This document shows positions 33,960 through 47,099 of a DNA stretch of 64,000 nt, in pieces. A program made the position numbers and the translations under genes. The notes beneath the pieces were generated by a model, which had not been told where the DNA came from, did no database searches, and saw nothing but the letters and a program-made list of their open reading frames with translations. Where the stretch lies: the NCBI GenBank assembly GCA_001692895.1, contig KV748230.1, positions 682,001 through 746,000 on the forward strand. Reading direction: 5' to 3'. The number at the start of each line of letters is the position of its first letter. The stretch's first letter is position 1. Source of the DNA: Cenococcum geophilum 1.58. Its lineage: Eukaryota > Ascomycota > Dothideomycetes > Gloniales > Gloniaceae.

Positions 33960-35764
33960 TAACCTAGTTAAATTAAGGTATTAAGATAGGTAATATATAG
34001 GCGGAGGGACTTATTCCTGGCGGCGAAGATATTATAGGGTAAGAGTATAATAATGTAGGTAATTCTATTACTAATTCAAGCTTCTATTACTATTATTATA
34101 TTACCTTTAAACGTAATTAAAGAGGAGTAGCTGTTAAAGATATGGGCTATTCTAGGAGCAAATCCTGTATTTATATATGCGGAGGTAATAAAAGCGTATG
34201 TGGATATCCTAAAACATATTAAGGCGGGTTAGTTTATATATATTTTAGTATTACTAGAGTTACTATTAAGTAAATAGTTCCACTATATCCTTACTTAGCC
34301 TACTTTTTACTTATATATTTCTTTAGTTATAATTAATAAGTGTTATCTAGTTACTAATTGGGGTAAGAGCTTCCGGCCCTATTATGTATAGCTCTTTAAG
34401 GTCTGATTACTGCTTAGTTTAATAGTATTATAGTTTATATATACTATAATACTTAATAAGAAAACATATATAAAGGTAATAAAGCTAGCGGGGTTTTATT
34501 AGAGTATAATGGATCTTAAATAAATAAATATTAATTAGCCTAACCTATTTATTATTAGGGGCTATATTAAGAGGAGGGATAAGAATAATTATAAGGCACT
34601 ATTCTTTATTATTAAAGAGGCATTTAAGGAGGCGGTAGTAGAGGAGGATTATACACCTGTGACCCTTAGCTAGATATCTATAGGGTCTAGTAAAATATCC
34701 GTATTATTTAGCTAAACGCCTATAGCGTCTAGTAGGATATTTGTATCTTCTAGTTAAATATCCGCTACCTCTATTTATTAACCAGTTGGGCGGATCTAAA
34801 ATCTAGTAGGAGGTACTATATAGCCAAAGGGATAAAAGGTTCTAAGTCCCGAATTAATTTCTAAGATAATTATCTTTCTTTATACTAAAAATTATATCCG
34901 TAGGTATATAAATATAATCCATTCATAGCTTATAACTAAGGGCTATACTATAAAGCAGGTTAAAATAGCAGTATGGAGTTATTATATGATATTATCTAAA
35001 TATAATAAGAGTAGGGAGTATTAAAATTTCTGCACAAAAGACTTACCTACCCGCATTCTTATTACGTCGGACGCCCTAGCCTATAGTGCGGATATTCCAG
35101 ATATTATCCGTTCTATTATATACAGTTATTATCCTAATAAAAGCCTAAATATAATATTACAGCGATTTAGACGGGCTGCCTAACGCGATAGTATTACTAA
35201 ATATATAATTATCCTTATTAAAGACTAGTATAAGGGCGCTTTTATAGATATTATACCGCTAAAGCAAAAGTCTTAAAAACCTATAGCCCCTCTATCTACC
35301 CAACTTGGCTATAACTTTATTACTGTTAAGATGGCGATATAGGAGGATAGGGTAGCGGATTTCGCCAGCGATTTGGCTTTATTTATTATAATTAACAGTA
35401 ATATTATCTCGTAGGTATTTACCTAGGAGAAAGAGGATTAAATACTTAATAAGAATATAATATTATTAGCCCTGCCAATTAAGTATATAGAAAAATAGAA
35501 GAGGGTAAAGACTAATATAGAGAAATGGGCGGTACTTCTAGATATATTATACGAGCTTGCGAATAAAGCTACTAGATATTTATATAATATTCTACTTAAG
35601 CCATATAAGGAGATAAGTCCGTTATCTAGAGGTCTACGCTATTACTCTAATTATGATAATTTGTTATAGGCTTATAAGGAGTATAATATTATCGCACTAT
35701 ATACTAGGAATATTACGAAAAGTAAGTATTTAAAGGATCTATTTATAAGTGTTAAGAAGTAGAT
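33960..35764 (+). pseudogene. RecQ-like superfamily 2 helicase relic inside the giant element
   Basis: Ignoring stops, one plus-strand frame shows SF2 helicase motifs in order. SIIMQVIPLLIQ resembles the segment after motif I (about 34030-34090), followed by IIILPLNVI (motif Ia). Motif II reads VIINKCYLV at about 34326-34352, which is VIDECHLV with G-to-A and C-to-T changes. Then come a C-terminal RILITSDALAYSADIPDI (motifs IV-V, about 35050-35103) and LQRFRRAA (motif VI, QRxGR-like, about 35155-35180). It is truncated by the copia insertion at 35769; the 3' part may continue at 41862-42230. A helicase inside a DNA transposon suggests a cargo or a mobility function; both are inference. Confidence 0.7.
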
Positions 35765-35769
35765 TAAAG

Positions 35770-35942
35770 TGTTAGGAATGAGGCAAGCGGTCGTTACGTA
35801 TTATCACGTATCGCCACGGCACTAGCGTAGTGAGGAACCTTAGGTTCCTTACCTACCCCCTAATTCTAAATAATAAGCTTTATAACTAACATTCACTATG
35901 TCTATTTAAGTAGCATTAGTGAGTTACCCTGTGACACTAATA
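35770..35942 (+). repeat. 5' LTR of the copia element
   Basis: Starts TGTTAGGAAT and ends CACTAATA. The ends are inverted copies of a likely original TGTTGG...CCAACA, of which the final CA has become TA. It contains the palindrome AACCTAAGGTTCC-like segment near 35838-35852. Confidence 0.9.
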
Positions 35943-38900
35943 CTGATTAGTGGTTGAATATACAGTTAACCATAGAATAGTAAGGTTTTTAATAAAAGAG
36001 ATAGTCTCGTGTAGGGGTGCCATATACGCTTATATGGAATGGATCCCGGCGATACTGTGCTACCTTAGACTTGCGGAAAACTAGTAATAGAAGTGTTACT
36101 GAGTACTAGGAGATACTAAGTTGCGTTTATTACGCAGAACAACCACGTTTACGAAGATTTGGTCAAGTACTTTAGGTTAGAAATATTACTAAACCTAAGG
36201 TCCTAAGTTAACGTCCGAAACGCGTTAAAAATAATACTCTTAATACTTTGCCACGTTCCTAGCGGCCCTGCCACGTTGAAATTACGTTAATAACGCGCTC
36301 TCTGGCCCTTATACTCCTCTATTAGTATTTAAGGCAGTACTAGCGCGCCCTTACCTTATGACAATTTCAGCTTTGCTAGACTATTAAAGTTCTACTAGTA
36401 CGCTATCCCTATATTTTTAATACTCTCTATACGTCGAATAACTGTTATTATGGCGTTGACCTATCTAAAGAAGTATGAGAAAGATATTAACCTGGAGATA
36501 TGGGATAGACCTATAACCGACTTTATAACTACTAAGTAAAAGGAGCTAAATGGATTCTTATTATACTGTATGGTATACTATAAAGACAGCGAATACGATG
36601 ACACTATGCTATGGTATTATATAAAGGAGGACTTTGTTAGATGGATAAAGGAAACATAGGTTCCTATATATAAGGATCTTATATAGGACTTCTATAACTT
36701 TCTTTGGGAGTATAGAGTATTTGTCCCTATAGATAGGGGAGGTATTAGAGATAATATTTAGGAGTATGTTATTAAAGTAAAAGAAGAATATAAATGGACT
36801 CTATAAGAGATTAAGCACCAACTACGCACTATAAAGAAGCTTAACTTACGATGGAATTTAAGTAATACGCTACTAGAGACGTGCTCTAGTTCCATTACTC
36901 TAAAACCCCCTACTTTACAACTTAATAACCTTTAAACTCTCCTATAGTAAGATTAAGTACTATACTCTATTCTATTAAGCTCTACGTCCCCACTGCAGCC
37001 TATAATATAATCCCTACCTCCTTAATCTCTAATACAATCTTAACCTAACCTAGCGCCACTCGGAGGTATCTTAAAGTTGCTTACGGATCTTACGAAGCTC
37101 TATTTGGACTAGGAAAAGAAGTTTAGTAGGGAGCTGTATAATATCCTTAATTTAAAGCTACGTATCTTCTATAACTGTTACTAGAAGGTAGGACTAGAAC
37201 CTAACTAATATTATAACGCCTATTCCATTATACTTAAAGGCCGCGCTAGTACCTTTTACTATAATCGTTTGGTAGGAAAAGGGTACGATTTTAACCGTAT
37301 AATATATAAGTTAAGATGCTACTTTGAAATAGAAGAGAATAAGCAATAGTATATGTTGGAATGGAGAGAGACTACCTTCTTAAGGATTATTGCTATAAAC
37401 CTAGGTGTTTCTCGGCTTAATTGTCTTTAAAAGCTCTTTAATTAACTTTAGACGATTTAGTGTAGTTTATCCGAATTATATTAAGAGGACTTCAGCCTAC
37501 GCGATTAAGTTATTAGCGTATGCTGAGGTGTTAAAGAATGCAACCTTGCTCTCTTTAATCCTGCAAATACTTACGAAGGAGTATGTACTTAATTAAGATC
37601 CTCTATTAGCACCGCTCTACGTTCTTAAGAAATGTAGCAATTTAACGCCTAACCCTAACCTACTTTAATTAACCTAGACGATTAACACGACTATAACTGG
37701 ACTAATTAAACATATCGTGGTAGGGGATACGGTAAAGGGTATAATTAACGTCGACTATAAAGTAATCGTGGAGGTCCTTATGGAGGTTCATTTTGCAACA
37801 ATTGGCAGAAGAAATGCTACGTTTATGAGAAGCTAAATTGCTAGTTAACTAGATACCCCCTTAATAGACGAAAGGAGGCATATAATAAGTTTCGCCAGAG
37901 CGTATAAAACGTTAGAAACTAAGAAGTTACTACAGCCTACTTCTAAAGCTTCCTGGTTTAATATAAAGGCGAAGAAGATCTTAAGGGTAAGATTAACGAG
38001 GCTAAACAGCTCCTTATAGATATGGAAATTGAGGACTACTCTCCCGACTAATACTTTACTGAGTATGGTAAGGTAAATAGCGCACAAACCGTTGCTGTCC
38101 TTAATGACCAATCTACGCTCTATTCTGTTACAAGATACTCGGCGAACGTCTTCTATAGTATTATGCCAGATACTAGAGCCGCAGGAGTATCTATAGTAGG
38201 AGAACCTTAAGTATAAGCTCTTTAGCAGCTTAATAGCTCTGTTTAGATTAATTAATTAACGGCAGGCCAATATACAATTCGCTTTAGTAAGGGTACTATA
38301 ATCTCTTTTAGCATAATTAAGGTCCAAACCCCGTTAGGATATATCATTTTCTATATTATTCCCATGAACACCCCGTTTTTATTCTACATCTAAGATATAG
38401 ATAAATTAGGCGTTAAGCTCGATAACCTTAAGAATATACTTATTTAGGGAGATAATCGGGTGCCCGTTATACGCAAGTAGGGTCACCCTTAGTTGCTCCT
38501 TTAACAGCCAGAAAGGAGTATTGCTTAAAGCCACTTAACTAAGTTAGAGCTACGTTAACTACACCGTTGTTTTAGCCACCTATCTGTTTACTAACTACTT
38601 AGGGTTCTTTAGCGAGCAGGTTATAAAGTTGAGGTTAAGATAATTAAGCATCTTACAAAGTACTGCTATTACTACTAAATAAACCAGAAGTCCCCTAGCC
38701 GATTTAAGTTCACCCTTAAAGATAACTACAACTTTAACTTCTATATTATTATTGATATTATATATCTTAGCGGCAAACCAGTACTCTAAGTTATTAACTT
38801 CTTAACATCCTTCTAAGCCGCACGCTTCCTAAAGGATATATCAGCTAGGAACGCATAGGATACTCTCTAATTATACTGGATTAATATCTACCTAGAACCC

Positions 38901-41683
38901 CCTAATCGAATTATTTACGACATAAAAAGGAACTTCTTATCTGTAGAGTTTCGGTAATAGGTAAAGGCAATAGAAATTAAGGTTAAGGAAGTCCCTATTA
39001 AGGCATATAATAGCGTTAAAAAAGTAGAATAATACCACACACTATTACGCCGAGCATATGAGATTATTTCTTTAGAACTAGAGGACGCTAGCGAAGAGCT
39101 TATCTTATAGATGGCTGTTAAGGCTATTAACGATTCCGCTAGTCCAGATAGGCTCGTACCCACGTTATTAGTCTTTAGCGCCTACCCTTAAATAACTAAC
39201 AATTCTCTATTATCTCCCTCTATTATATAATAAGCTAAGGCTATCCGCAAAGCAACGAAGGAGGTATGACGTCTCTACGCTACGCGCTAGGTTAACGACG
39301 TACTAGAAATAAGAAATGGCCTAAACACCTTAACTATGCTTAATCTGCCGCTCCAATCTAAGGTACGCGTATAGCGTAAAAAGGGAGGATAGTTAGGCCC
39401 ATATAAATTTATTGCAATTAATAGTTAAACCTATACTCTCTAGATGCCCTATAGACCTACTTAATTCCGCTTAACCGTTATTAAGCCCTACTATAAGAAT
39501 AACAGCTCCGAGCCTTTATAGGATGCCCTAGAGGATACCCCAAAGGAGAACCACGATTAACGTACTCTAGAAGGCGACAACGATTCTAATATAATTATAG
39601 TAGACGTGCCGCAACCATAACGCGGTAGAGGTCGCCCGAAGGGATTACGGAATCGCCAATATCTTATAAATTTTAAAGAGTAATTTATTACCGCTATTAA
39701 GAGTAGAGACAAGTTATTAATGGCTTTTATAACAGCTAAAGAGAAGGATAACTTTAAGCTCGCAAAACAGCTCTAAAAAGAAGGCCGTATTATAACTCTA
39801 GGAGCTTCTTTTTAAGCATCTAATAAATAGGAGATCGACGGTCTTATTATAAGAGGAGTCTTTAAATTTAAGAAATATAACCCTATTAAGTTTAATGGAG
39901 TTCGCATCTTTAAGTTAAGAATGGTTAATAAGATTAAGGGTAAAGCTACTAACGCCCTATTTAAGAAATTAAGGCTTATTATCTAAGGTTATAACGATAA
40001 TAGTAAGGAGGTAATCCTTACGTAATCTTTTATAATTTAACGAGCTAGTTAGCAAGTTATTATTACGCTAGCTCCCTCCTTAATAAAGAGTGGAATAGTA
40101 GTTTATTTATAAGATATTACTTAAGCCTACACCTAATTAGAGACGCACCTTTAGCGCTTAATATTGGCATATCTTCTAGAGCAAATTTGCTACTAATATC
40201 CTAAAGATACAATTATGGTTGTCCTTAAGCTATTATACGGAATCATAGAGGCAGGAACCTATTAGTGGGCTACTTACAGCAAGCACTATAAAGAGAAGCT
40301 TTTAATAACTACTTCTATATTTAATCCCTACTTCCTTATTACAGCCACGGGAACTCTATTTGGAATTGTTGGCATATAAACAGACAATATAATTATCTTA
40401 GGAGACGACCAATTCTTAGCTCTTAAAGAAGATATGCTAGTAAAGGTAAACCTTATAGCAAAGCTAAAGGAAAGACTTGATTTAATAATACTATTACTCT
40501 TTAATAGATGCATTATTTCCCTAAATAAGGATTCTATTGCCCTACGCCAGAAAGGTTAAGGTAAGAAGATTAATATTATTAACGTTAATTCTCTAAAGTA
40601 AGGATATGTGGAGTAACGCGCTTATAGAGCTTATATGGCTTTTATCTATTAACCCAAAGCTTCCTTTAATCTCTCTATTACCGCCTAACACCAGGAACTA
40701 ACTAAGGATAATATTTTTAACCTAAATAAGCGTCTTTCCTGGTAAATAAACCATCTCGATTAGGGACTACTCTACGTGCCTATTAATCTTCCTACCGCTA
40801 AGCTATTTGTATTTGTTAATAGATCGTTCGCAAATAATAAAGATTTTAGCTCCTAGCTAGAATATAAGATTATTATAGCAAACGAATCTACTAGAGAGAA
40901 TAACTTTATAATCTACGGTAATCTTATTTATTAGAGCTTAACTAAGAGCAAATGTGTTACTTAAAGCGTTCTAGCGTTAGAGATATATAGAATAGTTAGT
41001 GGAGTTAATATGGCAATTGCAATTAGAACTACCCTTAAGATAATTATAGATTAACTTAAACTTCCTATTATCCCTATAATTGTGTACACTAACTTATATT
41101 CCCTCTATAAGTGTTTAGTTAAGCTTAGTACTATAAAGGAGAAGCGCCTTATAATTAATATTATGGCACTTTGGCAGTCCTATAAGTATTAAGAACTCTT
41201 TAAGATCCGATAGATTAATGGCTAAGATAACCTAGTAGATATAATGACAAAGGCAAACCCAAATAAGGCACTAGAGACGTTCGTTAATATAAATACTCTA
41301 TATATGCGAGTTAAAGGTTGGGTTAAGAGGGAAATTTAGAGAAGTTAAGATCTTATAAAACTTTAACCACCGGTTAAAGTTGTCTAATTAGTTAGATTCT
41401 TGCTAAGAGCGCCGCGCCTAATTAATTTAGGTGGCGGTGTAGAGTTCTACTAACGCTATTTATTAAGCTGGCTAATTAGGATTTTCTATCCCTAGGATAG
41501 AAAATTGCCATTAGCTTGGCTAAGAGTGGTAAGCGGAACTAACATCTTTATATAAACCCGTATATCTACCTACGCTACCTCTTTCCCTTTATTTCTTCTT
41601 CTTCTTTTCCTTAGCTTTATATCTTTATATAGTAGCAATCTATAAGTGTATATAGATGGCAACTATAAAAGAAGAGTTGCTAG

Positions 41684-41856
41684 TGTCGGGAATAAGGCAA
41701 GCGGTTGTCACGTATCGTCACGTATTGCCGCGGCACTAGCGTAGTAAGGAACCTTAGGTTCCTTACCCACCCCCTAATTCTAAACAATAAGCTTTATAAC
41801 TAACATTTACTATATCTACTTAAGTAGCATTGGTGAGTTACCCTATGACACCAATA
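41684..41856 (+). repeat. 3' LTR of the copia element
   Basis: Same length as the 5' LTR with scattered transition differences. Starts TGTCGGGAAT and ends CACCAATA, followed directly by the TAAAG target duplication. Confidence 0.9.
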
Positions 41857-41861
41857 TAAAG

Positions 41862-42439
41862 GATAGCTTAATATAATATACTAGGATATAGTTTAAAGTC
41901 TAATTTCTAGTTATATTATATCTAATAATTAAATCCGTATACTTTATATCTAACCTTTACTAACTTATAAGGGCCTTAAGTGAATATTACCTAAATGGGA
42001 TTACAGCTTTTTAGGAGATAAAGTAAACACACTTATCCGCTTTATTTATAAGGAAGAAACGTAATACTTTAGTACTAGTATCTTATAGGCTGCGTTATAA
42101 TCTAGTAGATATATTGCCGTATCTAAAAGCTCATTATAAACGCCTCTGCCATTAGTGGGTTAAAGGGGACCCGTTAGTATATTAACTATAAAGAGTACTA
42201 GTCTTAATTAACCGTTATAAACCAAAGTATTACTACCCTTATAGCTATTATTAGCATCTAGCTTATAAATGGATATTACTAAGTCTTAAATATCTTAGCT
42301 TATATTAACCTAAGACTTATAGGCGAACTAGTCCCAAACTATATATACCGCTTTATTATAGTCATCTTAATAGCTATATATTTAGCCCTTAGAGCAATCC
42401 AGATATTAAAGCCTATAATATAGTATTAAATCTAAATCC
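41862..42439 (+). other. RIPed sequence right of the copia insertion
   Basis: Continues the giant element after the copia target site. Short readable runs such as DKVNTLIRFIYKEE (about 42017-42058) suggest leftover coding sequence, possibly the helicase C-terminus, but no domain can be named. Confidence 0.35.
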
Positions 42440-42905
42440 TTAGGGTAGTCTAAGTATTAGAGCTTATAGTATAACACTAAGTCTTAACTTTTAGATAAGC
42501 CTAAGGTTTAATATTTGTAATACAGCACTAGATCTCTAATTATAAAAAATCCTAAGGTTTAAGATCTGTAGCGTAGCACCAGTTTTTAGGTAGTAGGAAA
42601 TCTAAAAATTTAGAATTTGTAACGTAGTATTAGATCTCCGCTCCTAAAAAATCCTAAGGCTTAGGATTTAAGTTATAATACTAAATCTCCGCTCCTAGGA
42701 AACTCTAAGGCCTAGGGTTTATAGGCTAATACTTAATCTCCACCCTCTAAACTGGGCGCAGTTTAGAATTCGCGTACTAATACTTAATCCCCGCCTTCTA
42801 AATTAGGTGCAGCTTAGAGTTTATAGCCTAATATTTAATCTCCGCTCTTTAAGCTACGCGTAGCTTAGAACCTATAGCCTAGTACTTAATCTCCGCCCTT
42901 GGTTT
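42440..42905. repeat. Degenerate tandem repeat, unit about 60 bp
   Basis: Seven or so imperfect units built on AATACTAAATCTCCGCTCCT and CTAAGGCCTAGGGTTTATAG segments. In the last four copies the unit ends in CCGCCCTCTAAA-like sequence with a GCGCAGTTTAGA stretch. Unit lengths vary. Confidence 0.6.
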
Positions 42906-43160
42906 TAGATATAACGCAGCTATTAGGTCCACCTCGCAGCAAAAGAAAACAAAAGGATGTGTTTGCGCACTTTAAAAGTGAGAAATCCGCTTACTAAGTA
43001 AACTTAATATCCGCTTATAACCCTTCTCTAGCACCTTAGCTAAGCAGTAATTTTATATTAATATTACTTTATAAGTTAACTAGACGGCGCCTACTTAGTT
43101 TAATTAGTAGCAACTTAATAGTAAAGGATTTGCGTATTACAAATAAGTGTATATAAGGTG

Positions 43161-46100
43161 GTTAATATTTACTAAGGTAAGTTATAGCGGTAATTATTTA
43201 TTAGCGAGCTAATTTAATAAAATTGGCAGTGTGGATATTCACCTTTAATTAACCTCCGTACCTCTTCTTCTACTAACCTTCTATCTTATAGCACCGCACC
43301 GTAAACTTTACCGTTATTGTTTTATCTACTATCTATTAGCATACCACTATCTATAGTGCCTTTATTTATACTTCTAAATACGTCTAATAGCTATTTAGTT
43401 AAGGAACTTAATATACGCAATATTAATAATAAAATAATTAAGGACGCTTTTAAAGACGCTCTTTCTTTTACTAATCCTTTAGGGTCTCTACCTAAAGGGT
43501 AAGCTTTTTAATACTAAATTATGCCTATAGCTAATATAATTTTAGGAAATATATACTAAAGCACTCTTTATTAGATATAGCAGAGCACCATAATAATGCT
43601 ATTACAAAATCCGCTAGAAATCCGCTTACTTCTTTACTGCCTGCCTTTTTACTACCTACCTCTTTACCGCGTACCTTTAAGCCACTTATTTCTCCGCCTA
43701 CTACCTCTAAAAAGTTTAATTATTATTATACTTCTACTTCTCTTAAGAGGCAGGCTAATAGAATTACTGCGCAAAATATTAAGTATAAGATAGCCTTTAA
43801 ATCGTAAGTGTTAGCTATACTATTTTAGTGTCTTATCTATTAATTTACCTCTTATAGTAACCTAATAGAAATGTTAGAGATTTTAAATAACAATAAAAGG
43901 AGTAATCTTAATAACGCCGACTCTCTTAAAAGCTCTCCTCTATCCTTTTATAATTTCTGTAGCCCTTATAAGCTCTATATAACCTAAGCTATAACGTTAA
44001 ATATTAACATAAATGAGCGCCTTTCTATTTAAGTGCTGTTAGTAAATAAATAGTACACCCTAAAAGCTGGTGCTTAGGAAAATATAAAAGAAGCTTATTA
44101 GCGGATATATACCCACGTCTAGAATATTAAGGGTAACTCTAGTATGCTATGCAATCCGCTATACGCTTTATGCGTTAAGTAAGACTATAAATGTCGCGTT
44201 TATAAGCAGAACTCTAGGCCTTATTTTAGAGGTGTATACTTAAGATATCGCTTAAGTAGTAGGTCGTGCGAAAAGGTACGTACTAATAGTATACTACTAT
44301 CCTATTAGCTAACACGTATATAGGATAGTTTGCTGATATTAGAGCTAGTTATACCTTAGTATAAAAAATATACACAATTAGCTTCTACTAGTAGTCTAGC
44401 TAAAACGCCTACTAAAAAGGTATAATATCCGCATTTTAACAATATAGATATTGCTAATATCCGCATAGCTTTATACCCGCACTATCCCCCCTTTAGAGAC
44501 CTCCCCTCCCCCTAAAACTCCTACTTATAGCGATATATATAGCTATAAAGGCACCCGCTTTATCGCTATTCCTTCTACTCTTTTACTAATTCCTAGTATA
44601 CCTAGTGCTACTTCTAGTACTATTACTCCTACTAGTATAGAAAATATTAGGGTGTATTTAGCAATTACTATTTCCGTACGCGTTAATATAATTTATAAAC
44701 GGGTAACTAAGGTAGTAAAAGATGTTCGGGCTATAGACCACCGGTTAAGTAAGCTTAAAGGTTCTCTAAGTGAGATAAAGGATAAGCTTGCGTTTATAAG
44801 GCGTGGTATTACTACACTTATATATAACGCTGGGTCACCAAATATAGAACTTAAGTAGATATAGGTTAGCTGTTGCTACGGGTTAACTGTTATTATAGGT
44901 TTAGAGTAATAAAATAGTAACTCTTACTTTTTTACTGCTATGTATATAGGAATTAAGTCTCTACCTTATATTTAATAGATATCCTTAATTAATATTATAA
45001 TATCTATATAAGCTGAGATAACGATATCCACATAAGCTAAGATAAAGATATTTATATCCGCGCACCGTTAATGTTTACTAAGGTAAGTTACTATAGCAGC
45101 AATTATTTATTAGTGAGCTAATTTAATAAAATCAGTAGCGTAGATATTTACCTTAATTAACCTCCGTACTTCTTCTTCCTCTACTAACCTTCTACCTTAT
45201 AGCACCGCACCGCAAACTTTATTATTATTGTTTTATATACTATCCCTTAGAATACTATAATCTATAATGCCTTCATTTACACCTCTAAACGATATTAATA
45301 TAAATAATAGCAACTAGGCGGTTAAGGAACTTAATATACGCGGCGTTAATAATAAGGAGTTCAATACTGTTAAGCACGCTATAGCTGCTTTTACTAAGCC
45401 TTTAGGCTCTATTCCTAAAGAGTAAGCTTTCTAATACTAAATTGTGCCTATAGCTAATATGATTTTAGGAAATATATACTAAGGCGCTCTTTATAGGATT
45501 TAGTAGATAATGACAATAAGGATAGAGTAAAATCCGCTAAAAACCTGCTTACCTTTTTACTAGATACCTTTCCGCTACCTACATCTTTACTATAGGCTAC
45601 TTTACTATCCACTACTTTACTATCCGCCTCTCCACTACCGCCGCCTAATACTTCTAAAAAGAGGCTTAACAAGGCTTATTTGTCTTCTTTTCTTAGAAAG
45701 TGGGCTAAAAAGGCTACTAATACGAATATAAAGCTTAAGATAGCTATTAAATTGTATATGTTAGTTATACTGTTTTAGTATCTTATCTACTAATTTACCT
45801 CTTATAGTGACCCAAACACTATATATAAGGTTTCTTTAGATAGCAAATCTTTAGACAGCGATAAAGATAAAGACCTTAATAACGCTGACTCTTGTAATCT
45901 CCGCAGCCCTTATAATCTCCGCAGCCCTTAAAATCTCAGCAGCCCTTATAATCTCCGTAGTACTCCTAATATAAATAAGCGCCTTCCTATCTAAGTACTG
46001 TTAGTAAATAAATAGTATACTCCAAAAGCTGGTGTTTGGGATAATATAAAGGAAAGTCGCTAGCGGATATTAACACACGTCTAGAATATTAAGGGTAGCT

Positions 46101-47040
46101 TTAGTGAGCTGCGTAATCTGCTATATGCTCTATATGAGAAATATAGCTACAAATATCGCGTTTATAAGAAGGGCTCTAGGCCACATTTTAGGGGCGCGTA
46201 CTTAAGATATTATATAGGTAATAGGCCGTGCGGAAAGGTACGTGCTAATAGTATACTATTATTCTATTAGCTAATACGCGTATAGGAAAGTTTACTAAAT
46301 CCGGAGCTAGTTATACCTTAGGGCAGAAAACATGCGCAATTAGCTTCTACTAGTAGTCCGGCTGGAATACCTACTAAGAAGGTATACTATCCGCATCTTA
46401 ATAATACGGATATTACTAATATCCGCATAGCTTTATTCTCGCACCATCCCCGCCCGCGCTACTACGCCTCCCCCTACTAAGACCTCCCCTCCTATTAAGA
46501 CTCCCACTTACAGCAGTACGCACGGCCGTAGGGGCACCTGCTCTATTACCGCTCCTCTAACCCTTTTAGCAATTACTAGCACGCCGGGTGCTGCTATTGC
46601 TGCTACTACTTCCGCTAGCGCTAGGTCTATTAGGGTATATTTAGCAATCGCTATTTCTACGCGCGTTAATATAGTTCGTGAATAGGTAACTAATATAGCG
46701 AAAGATATTTAAGCTATAGATCGCCGGTTTAATAAGTTTAAAGATTCTCTAAGTAAGATAAAGGATAAGCTTACGTTCCTAAGGCGTGGTATTATTATAC
46801 TTATACGCAATACTGGGCTACTGGATATTAAATATGGGTAGATATAAGTTAGCTATTACTGCGGGTTAGCCGTTATTACCAGTTTACGATAATAAAATAG
46901 TAGCTTATACCTTTTTACTACTATATTTATAGGAATTAAGTCTCTACCTTACATTTAATAGATATACTTAATTAATATTATAATATCCGCATAAGCTAAG
47001 ATAACAATATCCGTATAAGCTAAGATAAAGATATTTATAT
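43161..47040 (+). repeat. Tandem duplication of a 1.9-kb unit (two copies), product unknown
   Basis: 43161-45066 and 45067-47040 are direct copies, offset by 1906 bp, that have diverged mostly by transitions and small indels. Each copy carries a degenerate plus-strand frame: a start region with VKELNIRNINNKIIKDAFKDAL, a middle with YTPKAGAWENIKEAY-like sequence, a Pro/Ser/Thr-rich linker, and a coiled-coil-like end (44652-44858; LSKLKGSLSEIKDKLAFIRRGI). I do not recognise the protein. The copies share internal ATATCCGC words. Duplication preceded most of the mutation, because the stops differ between copies. Confidence 0.75.
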
Positions 47041-47099
47041 ATCTATACTACAAAACAGCCTACTGCTATATTATATACTACGCACTAAGAAGATTATAT

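Larger units (their letters stand above)
35770..41856 (+). mobile_element. Ty1/copia retrotransposon inserted in the giant element
   Basis: A 6087-bp element with two 173-bp LTRs and the target duplication TAAAG at 35765-35769 and 41857-41861. The plus strand encodes, with many stops: a gag-like part (from about 36450; RIFYNCY near 37160), a zinc-knuckle-like KCYVYEKLNC segment (about 37807), reverse transcriptase (about 39800-40600; TDNIIILGDDQFLALKED) and RNase H (about 40800-41320; YKIIIANEST, ADAMTKANP-like end). That order and the motifs are those of fungal Ty1/copia. It inserted inside the helicase relic, so it is younger than the giant element, yet it is also RIPed. Confidence 0.92.

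Noticed and set aside
42440..42905. CRISPR-like spaced repeats
   Set aside because: Repeats are degenerate, of varying length and without unique spacers of constant size; a eukaryotic minisatellite explains them.
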